From the NCBI GenBank assembly GCA_945883665.1, contig CAMCXV010000035.1, forward strand, positions 1-11,321: a stretch of DNA of 11,321 nt, read 5' to 3'. The stretch comes from Rickettsia typhi (GTDB taxonomy: Bacteria > Pseudomonadota > Alphaproteobacteria > Rickettsiales > Rickettsiaceae). A model generated the notes under the pieces. That model was not told the origin of the DNA and made no database searches. It saw only the letters and a program-made list of their open reading frames with translations. Shown here in pieces: positions 8,434-11,321 of this stretch (positions are counted from its first letter, which is position 1; each line of letters starts with the position of its first letter). The position numbers and the translations under genes are program-made.

Positions 8434-8462
8434 TTGATATTACCAGAAAAAAAATATATAAT
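8434..8462 (+). promoter_or_regulatory. near-consensus sigma-70-type promoter for candidate leader RNA
   Basis: TTGATA (8434-8439), a 17-base spacer, then TATAAT (8457-8462) on the plus strand, opposite to every gene in the window. Predicted start of transcription is about 8468-8470. This is the best promoter match I found in the window. Confidence 0.65.
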
Positions 8463-8468
8463 AATGAC

Positions 8469-8563
8469 TATAAGAAACGAAGCCGACCAAAGCTTTTCTT
8501 AATTATTTACGTATCTTTTTTTTGGTGTTAGAGTACGTTTTTGGTTCTAGCACCTCTTTTTTT
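8469..8563 (+). ncRNA. candidate counter-transcribed RNA in the rep leader
   Basis: A transcript from the plus-strand promoter at 8434-8462 would run about 95 nt to the intrinsic terminator at 8524-8563. It could fold into two stem-loops: a 5' stem TAAGAAA/TTTCTTA (8471-8477 with 8495-8501, 17-base loop) and the terminator hairpin. Its DNA lies between the RHH gene and rep, both transcribed in the opposite direction. Any rep mRNA starting upstream of about 8560 would be complementary to it. This layout matches the antisense RNAs that control initiator synthesis in many plasmids, but the rep promoter was not located. Promoter, fold and terminator are seen in the sequence; expression and function are inferred. 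Confidence 0.5.
8524..8563 (+). terminator. intrinsic terminator for the plus-strand leader RNA
   Basis: The stem GGTGTTAGAG (8524-8533) pairs with TTCTAGCACC (8545-8554), including two G-U pairs, followed by TCTTTTTTT. On the minus strand the G-U positions become C-A mismatches and the hairpin is followed by A residues, so it works as a terminator only for plus-strand RNA. Confidence 0.65.
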
Positions 8564-8565
8564 GC

Positions 8566-8739
8566 TTAAATTCCTAGATCAATCAATTTTTGATTTTTAC
8601 CTGTTTTCTTTTTCTCTGCATAACTTACTATCGCCCTTTCAATCCAAGAAGATATTGACATAAATTCTTTTTTAGATTCTTCTTCTAAGAAGAGTTTGAG
8701 ATCTTCAGGTAAAGTAATCTGAACCTTTTTTCGTTGCAT
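8566..8739 (-). CDS. small ribbon-helix-helix DNA-binding protein (CopG/Arc type)
   Basis: The 57-residue product has the short RHH layout: beta strand KKVQITLP (4-11), helix 1 (about 12-23, EDLKLFLEEES), turn, helix 2 (about 29-43, SISSWIERAIVSYAE) and a basic tail. Such proteins bind operators as dimers and often repress their own operon or a plasmid rep gene. The start is ATG 8737-8739; a longer reading from TTG at 8832 would add a hydrophobic AT-rich extension and place the inverted repeat inside the gene. Position between the par cassette and rep, and the perfect 12-bp inverted repeat just upstream, suggest an autoregulator or copy-number repressor. It could also be an antitoxin without its toxin. 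Confidence 0.7.
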   Translation of the reverse strand: MQRKKVQITLPEDLKLFLEEESKKEFMSISSWIERAIVSYAEKKKTGKNQKLIDLGI

Positions 8740-8808
8740 TATAAAAATCTTGTTTATTGATCTTAAAGTCAAGATATACAAAATAAATATATTATACAAG
8801 TATAAATA

Positions 8809-8838
8809 ATTATTTTGATCTAAAATGATCAAAATAAT
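8809..8838. promoter_or_regulatory. perfect 12-bp inverted repeat, candidate RHH operator
   Basis: ATTATTTTGATC (8809-8820), six bases, then GATCAAAATAAT (8827-8838). The half-sites are 18 bp apart centre to centre, which places them on the same side of the helix in two turns. The repeat lies 70 bases before the small RHH start; a TATAAT on the minus strand follows it at 8792-8797, so a bound dimer could block RNA polymerase. Confidence 0.5.
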
Positions 8839-8860
8839 CTATTAAAGGTGTTTTTATTAT

Positions 8861-9139
8861 TTATGTTTCTGGAAAATTTTCTTTAAATACTTGAATGATT
8901 TTTTCTTTCATAGAAATTGAATGACTGGCACAAAACTTTTTTATCCTTCTGTGAAGATATGTAGGTATTAGTATGGTTAGTCTTGTTTCTTCTGAGGTAT
9001 TTGTTATGTTTTTATTATCACTAAAATTATTTTCCAGCTCCTTATTAACCCATTTATCTACTAAATCATCAGGTATAGAAAGATTTTTATTTTTGCTAAG
9101 CGTAGATAGACTTTTTATAGTGATTGGTTTTTTTGTCAT
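8861..9139 (-). CDS. small RHH partition partner of ParA (ParG-like)
   Basis: The 92-residue product has a polar, probably flexible N-terminal half and a C-terminal RHH fold: strand TRLTILIP (52-59), helix YLHRRIKKFCASH, and second helix starting at SMKEKIIQVFKE. This order (mobile tail, then RHH) is that of ParG-type centromere-binding proteins of type Ib partition systems, whose tail stimulates the ParA ATPase. Its ATG overlaps the parA stop as ATGA (9136-9139), so the two are translationally coupled. No ParB of the HTH type is encoded nearby. Sequence similarity to known ParG cannot be judged by eye; the call rests on fold layout and gene order. Confidence 0.65.
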   Translation of the reverse strand: MTKKPITIKSLSTLSKNKNLSIPDDLVDKWVNKELENNFSDNKNITNTSEETRLTILIPTYLHRRIKKFCASHSISMKEKIIQVFKENFPET

Positions 9140-9831
9140 AGTTTTTGATCTCCTTGTTTTAGTCCTGAGAAAACAATAATTTCTTCTACAAGATTTTTTA
9201 TCTCTAGTCCTGCTACAGAATTTTGATCTTCTTCTATTACACTTGTTCCAGATGCAGCTGATTCAGCGTAAGAAATCCTTTGATGAATTATTGTTTTAAA
9301 AATTGGTAAATTGTATTCTTGTAATGCCGTTTCCACCTCTTTTCCTAGATTTGTGTTATGAATCTTACGGTTAACAATTATAGCCGCCTCTATTTTTTTA
9401 TAATCAGAAAGAGAGTGTTTTACGTTGTTTAAAATTTCTACAATTTCACTCGCTGCCCATACGTCATAAGGAGATGGTGTAACGGGAATAAGTACTAAAT
9501 CAGAAGCAACAACACATGATCTAGATACTGAAGATGTGCGAGGTGGTCCATCCACAATAATGAAATCATAATCATTATTCATTAGTTTTATTTGCTTGTG
9601 TATTGTATTAGATGGAATTCCAGCTATTGTAAAAATAGGTTCTTTTTCTCTTGTTTCTGCCCAATGTATCGCGCTTTTTTGCTCGTCAGCATCTATAAGC
9701 AAAACTTTTTTACCAGCTAAAGCTAGAGTAGAAGCTACGTGTATTGATAAAGTAGTTTTTCCGCATCCGCCCTTTAAATTTAAAAATGTAATAACCATAA
9801 TAACACTATTTATTTTTTGATTAGTAGGCAT
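9136..9831 (-). CDS. parA: ParA-type partition ATPase (short, type Ib)
   Basis: This 231-residue deviant Walker ATPase segregates plasmid copies by dynamic binding to the nucleoid. It has the deviant Walker A KGGCGKTT (20-27) with the signature lysine, A' motif LLIDADEQKSA (44-54), and Walker B DFIIVDGPP (89-97). There is no N-terminal helix-turn-helix domain before the P-loop, which marks the short type Ib class, in which ParA does not itself repress the operon. The start at 9831 gives 11 extra residues before MVITFLNLKGG; the ATG at 9798 is a plausible alternative, and neither has a clear ribosome site. A promoter is visible at 9872-9900. The ATGA overlap with the RHH gene forms a two-gene par operon. 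Confidence 0.93.
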   Translation of the reverse strand: MPTNQKINSVIMVITFLNLKGGCGKTTLSIHVASTLALAGKKVLLIDADEQKSAIHWAETREKEPIFTIAGIPSNTIHKQIKLMNNDYDFIIVDGPPRTSSVSRSCVVASDLVLIPVTPSPYDVWAASEIVEILNNVKHSLSDYKKIEAAIIVNRKIHNTNLGKEVETALQEYNLPIFKTIIHQRISYAESAASGTSVIEEDQNSVAGLEIKNLVEEIIVFSGLKQGDQKL

Positions 9832-9871
9832 TCAGACTGTAAAGCCATGTTTACAGAAAAATCCTAATTAT

Positions 9872-9900
9872 ATTATGCACTATATGTAAATAAATGACAA
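9872..9900 (-). promoter_or_regulatory. candidate parA promoter
   Basis: On the minus strand, TTGTCA (9895-9900), a 17-base spacer, then CATAAT (9872-9877). The start of transcription would be near 9865, about 35 bases before the parA start. The ATGCGT repeat cluster begins 14 bases upstream of the -35 element. Confidence 0.5.
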
Positions 9901-9913
9901 TACATATTTTAGT

Positions 9914-9946
9914 AAATGCGTCTAAACGCATAAATGCAAATGCGTC
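9914..9946. repeat. ATGCGT cluster upstream of parA, candidate parS/operator
   Basis: AAATGCGTC occurs at 9914-9922 and again at 9938-9946, 24 bp apart, with the inverted copy ACGCAT at 9926-9931 between them; the first pair forms ATGCGT-4-ACGCAT. Position just above the parA promoter fits an operator or centromere bound by the RHH partner. The same core recurs at 10605 and, inverted, 10634. Confidence 0.45.
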
Positions 9947-9991
9947 AATGTATAAAAATACTTATATATCAAGTATATTAGATGTAGTAAA

Positions 9992-10031
9992 CATAAATAC
10001 ATTTATGTTTTTATGTTTAAATGTATTTATG
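9992..10031. repeat. 14-bp perfect inverted repeat with nested palindrome
   Basis: CATAAATACATTTA (9992-10005) and TAAATGTATTTATG (10018-10031) are perfect inverse copies with a 12-base spacer. The left arm also sits in a second palindrome, AAACATAAAT-AC-ATTTATGTTT (9989-10010). The core ATGTATTTA recurs at 10511-10519. Candidate centromere or replication site; it could also be a terminator-like hairpin for RNA from the toxin remnant. Confidence 0.45.
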
Positions 10032-10082
10032 ATTTTATGCAATAACAGAAATGCGGTAATATACAAAAATAGAAAAAGGTAG

Positions 10083-10235
10083 TTAATAAATCCGAGATAA
10101 AAATTTGCTATCTAGGTGTTTCTGAGTAATTATTTCAAAAGAATTTTTTTGCCACTCTTGTATAATTTTACCAGCATTACTCTTAGGACTTATCACTCCT
10201 GAAATAAAAATATTAGTATCAAGAACTACTTTCAT
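10083..10235 (-). pseudogene. PIN-domain toxin, truncated to 50 residues
   Basis: The product begins MKVVLDTNIFISGVIS, the N-terminal strand and first acidic residue (Asp6) of PIN-domain ribonucleases of VapC-like toxin-antitoxin systems, followed by AGKIIQEWQ and FEIIT. It stops at TAA 10083-10085 after 50 residues, whereas PIN toxins are usually 120 to 150 residues, so the remaining catalytic acidic residues are missing. The DNA beyond the stop is repeat-rich and non-coding, so the 3' part has been deleted rather than frameshifted nearby. The ATG overlaps the antitoxin stop as ATGA (10232-10235), as in intact operons. Confidence 0.65.
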
Positions 10236-10480
10236 TTCTTGTTCCTGACTTCTATTACAGCTTTATTGATTAATATTTCTTGCTCATGTTCTGTAATATC
10301 AGAAAATGACTTTTGTAACTCTGAAGTAAGAAATAAATTTAATAGTAATCTTTTTTTATAATCATAGAATATTTGTGTAAATAGTTCTTTCTATCCATAT
10401 AAATATATCAGGGCATTAATTACAAAATCTGGTATCAATAACTTGACCTGATTTAAGTTATGGGAGTAGCAAGTAAACAC
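10232..10480 (-). pseudogene. antitoxin partner of the PIN toxin, broken by an internal TAG
   Basis: The frame reads NQVKLLIPDFVINALIYLYG, then TAG (10391-10393), then KELFTQIFYDYKKR and further to SFSDITEHEQEILIN and VIEVRNKK, ending in TGA 10232-10234. The layout (short beta-like start, charged helices, ATGA overlap with a PIN gene) is that of a small type II antitoxin. The amber codon falls in the middle, and no ATG restarts the frame. The 5' end is uncertain; GTG at 10480 is the first possible start, and an original start close to NQVK may have been lost. The gene appears dead together with its toxin. Confidence 0.5.
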
Positions 10481-10610
10481 ATTTAAGCATATTCTAACAT
10501 ATACATTTATATGTATTTACTACTAAATGCATATACATTTTATATAAATATATAAAACCCAATGTTTTGAGTTATAACGCAAAAGCATTTTTTAATAAAA
10601 ACATAAATGC

Positions 10611-10644
10611 GTTTTAATGTTAAATCATATTAACGCATTAAAAC
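10611..10644. repeat. interrupted inverted repeat with ATGCGT-like cores
   Basis: GTTTTAATG (10611-10619) pairs with CATTAAAAC (10636-10644), and inside it TTAA (10620-10623) pairs with TTAA (10630-10633), with two unpaired bases (CG) on one side. AAATGCGTT overlaps the left arm (10605-10613) and AACGCATT the right (10632-10639). Confidence 0.4.
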
Positions 10645-10708
10645 TCTTGTTACCAAGTCACTTTTACAAGGTGATATATTCTAAACAGATTTTTTGTAAC
10701 AACACTAA

Positions 10709-10717
10709 TTATACACA
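10709..10717 (+). promoter_or_regulatory. DnaA-box-like site
   Basis: TTATACACA matches the consensus TTWTNCACA. A single site in AT-rich DNA can arise by chance, but it lies among inverted repeats near the plasmid maintenance genes. Confidence 0.25.
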
Positions 10718-10766
10718 AATTTTCTGTATAAGATTGTTAATATCATATGGATATTTGCAGGAATAT

Positions 10767-10784
10767 GGGGGTAGGGCGGGGTGG
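10767..10784 (+). other. G-rich tract, possible quadruplex or recombination site
   Basis: GGGGGTAGGGCGGGGTGG is four G-runs in 18 bases within DNA that is otherwise very AT-rich. It lies 34 bases past the serine recombinase stop. It could fold as a two-layer quadruplex or mark the end of the unit that brought the recombinase in. Confidence 0.35.
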
Positions 10785-10817
10785 CTAGTTTTTAGGCAAA
10801 AGGTCAAGTTAATTTTA

Positions 10818-11321
10818 TTAAATCCCAGCAACCGAGCTAAGTAATTTTATAGCTGGTTCTTTGGGGGAGCCATCACCATTTACATATTCATAGAGTGTAG
10901 CGGTTGAGATGTTAAGCCTTTTAGCTACATCCTTTGCAACAGAAGATTGATCTTTCATTGCGGCCATTGCCATTTTCAGAGTTGGAACATCCATTTTTCG
11001 AGGTCTCCCACCCATTCTGCCTCTTGCTCTTGCTGCCGCAAGCCCAGCTTTTGTGCGTTCTATAATTAATTCTCGTTCAAATTCAGCAAGAGCTGCAAAC
11101 ATGCCAAACACAAGCCTGCCATGGGAGGTGGTGGTATCTATTTGCGCTCCTTGACCAGTTAGAACTTTTAGCCCAATATTTCGGCTGTTTAATTCTTCTA
11201 CAATGTTAACAAGGTCTCTAAGACTTCTACCTAACCTATCTAATTTCCATATGACTAAATTATTGCTAGGCTGGAGTGCTTTTAAGCAGCTTAGCAAGCC
11301 TGGTCGATTATCGAATCTTGA
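10818..11321 (-). CDS. serine recombinase (resolvase/invertase family), N-terminus beyond window edge
   Basis: The frame is open to the window edge, showing 167 residues of a protein that is usually 185 to 200. It cuts and rejoins DNA through a catalytic serine, which lies in the roughly 35 missing residues. Visible are the NRPGL segment, the catalytic-site motif WKLDRLGRSL (conserved Asp, Arg, Arg), the long dimerisation helix (GMFAALAEFERELIIERTKAGL), the linker GRMGGRPRK, and a C-terminal Hin-type helix-turn-helix (SVAKDVAKRLNISTATLYEY). TTG at 11297 is inside the conserved region and is not the start. The GC content is clearly higher than in neighbouring genes, which suggests recent arrival, for example with a Tn3-like element, although no transposase of that type is in view. 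Confidence 0.9.
   Translation of the reverse strand, partial: SRFDNRPGLLSCLKALQPSNNLVIWKLDRLGRSLRDLVNIVEELNSRNIGLKVLTGQGAQIDTTTSHGRLVFGMFAALAEFERELIIERTKAGLAAARARGRMGGRPRKMDVPTLKMAMAAMKDQSSVAKDVAKRLNISTATLYEYVNGDGSPKEPAIKLLSSVAGI

Larger units (their letters stand above)
10481..10817. other. AT-rich non-coding region between recombinase and toxin-antitoxin remnant
   Basis: No protein gene is convincing in this 337-base stretch. It holds the palindrome ATACAT-4-ATGTAT (10501-10516), another inverted repeat at 10611-10644, a DnaA-box-like TTATACACA (10709-10717) and a G-rich tract (10767-10784). It shares short repeats with the stretch upstream of parA and may belong to the origin or a recombination site. 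Confidence 0.5.

Noticed and set aside
8464..8502. 12-codon plus-strand frame beginning ATG 8464
   Set aside because: The ATG lies between the -10 element and the predicted transcript start, so it would not be in the RNA.
8740..8832. N-terminal extension of the 57-residue RHH protein from TTG 8832
   Set aside because: It would put the perfect inverted repeat inside the gene and adds a hydrophobic AT-rich segment unlike RHH proteins; ATG 8739 starts exactly at the fold.
9894..10082. Plus-strand open frame of 62 codons upstream of parA
   Set aside because: It is made of the inverted repeats and the parA promoter region; no motif or ribosome site.
10617..10844. Plus-strand open frame of 75 codons across the G-rich tract
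   Set aside because: Composition follows the AT-rich repeats, there is no ribosome site, and it runs into the recombinase on the opposite strand.
1..11321. CRISPR array, tRNA or rRNA genes
   Set aside because: No regularly spaced direct repeats of suitable length and no tRNA-like cloverleaf or rRNA sequence were noticed when reading the window.

Overview
The window is low-GC DNA that looks like part of a plasmid (or plasmid-derived accessory region) from Rickettsia or a close relative in the Rickettsiaceae. The main reason is the gene set: a very long SNF2-type helicase, a replication protein with a DnaA N-terminal-like domain at its C-terminus, a small ParA, ribbon-helix-helix proteins, an IS5-like transposase, a degenerate sensor-kinase-like membrane protein beside an NB-ARC ATPase, and a PIN-type toxin-antitoxin remnant. 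This is recognition from protein sequence read by eye; no database search was run. All supported protein genes lie on the minus strand, so the genetic order runs from high to low coordinates.

Layout from high to low coordinates. (1) 10818-11321: serine recombinase whose N-terminus lies outside the window, noticeably richer in GC than the rest. (2) 10481-10817: AT-rich non-coding DNA with inverted repeats, a DnaA-box-like site and an isolated G-rich tract. (3) 10083-10480: decayed toxin-antitoxin pair (antitoxin with an internal stop, PIN toxin cut to 50 residues). (4) 9832-10082: non-coding DNA with nested inverted repeats, an ATGCGT cluster and a good parA promoter. (5) 8861-9831: parA and a coupled small RHH protein, which look like a type Ib partition cassette. 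(6) 8566-8739: a second small RHH protein preceded by a perfect 12-bp inverted repeat. (7) 8397-8565: rep leader, which carries on the opposite (+) strand a near-consensus promoter and a strong terminator about 95 nt apart. This is a candidate counter-transcribed RNA. (8) 6813-8396: the replication protein. (9) 6388-6651: small helical protein of unknown role. (10) 4913-6199: two-TM protein resembling a degenerate histidine kinase, overlapping an NB-ARC ATPase gene with its own membrane anchor (4030-4938). (11) about 3123-4042: IS5-like element whose transposase is split by a -1 frameshift at an A6G4 run and which abuts the end of the NB-ARC gene, apparently truncating it. (12) 1-3014: SNF2 helicase, open at the window edge.

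Working together, regions 4 to 8 read as a plasmid maintenance core: replication initiator, possible antisense RNA control, partition ATPase, centromere-binding candidate and repeats. The rest is accessory cargo reshaped by mobile elements. The two most interesting points are the candidate regulatory RNA in the rep leader and the overlapping pair of membrane genes (kinase-like sensor plus membrane-anchored NB-ARC ATPase).
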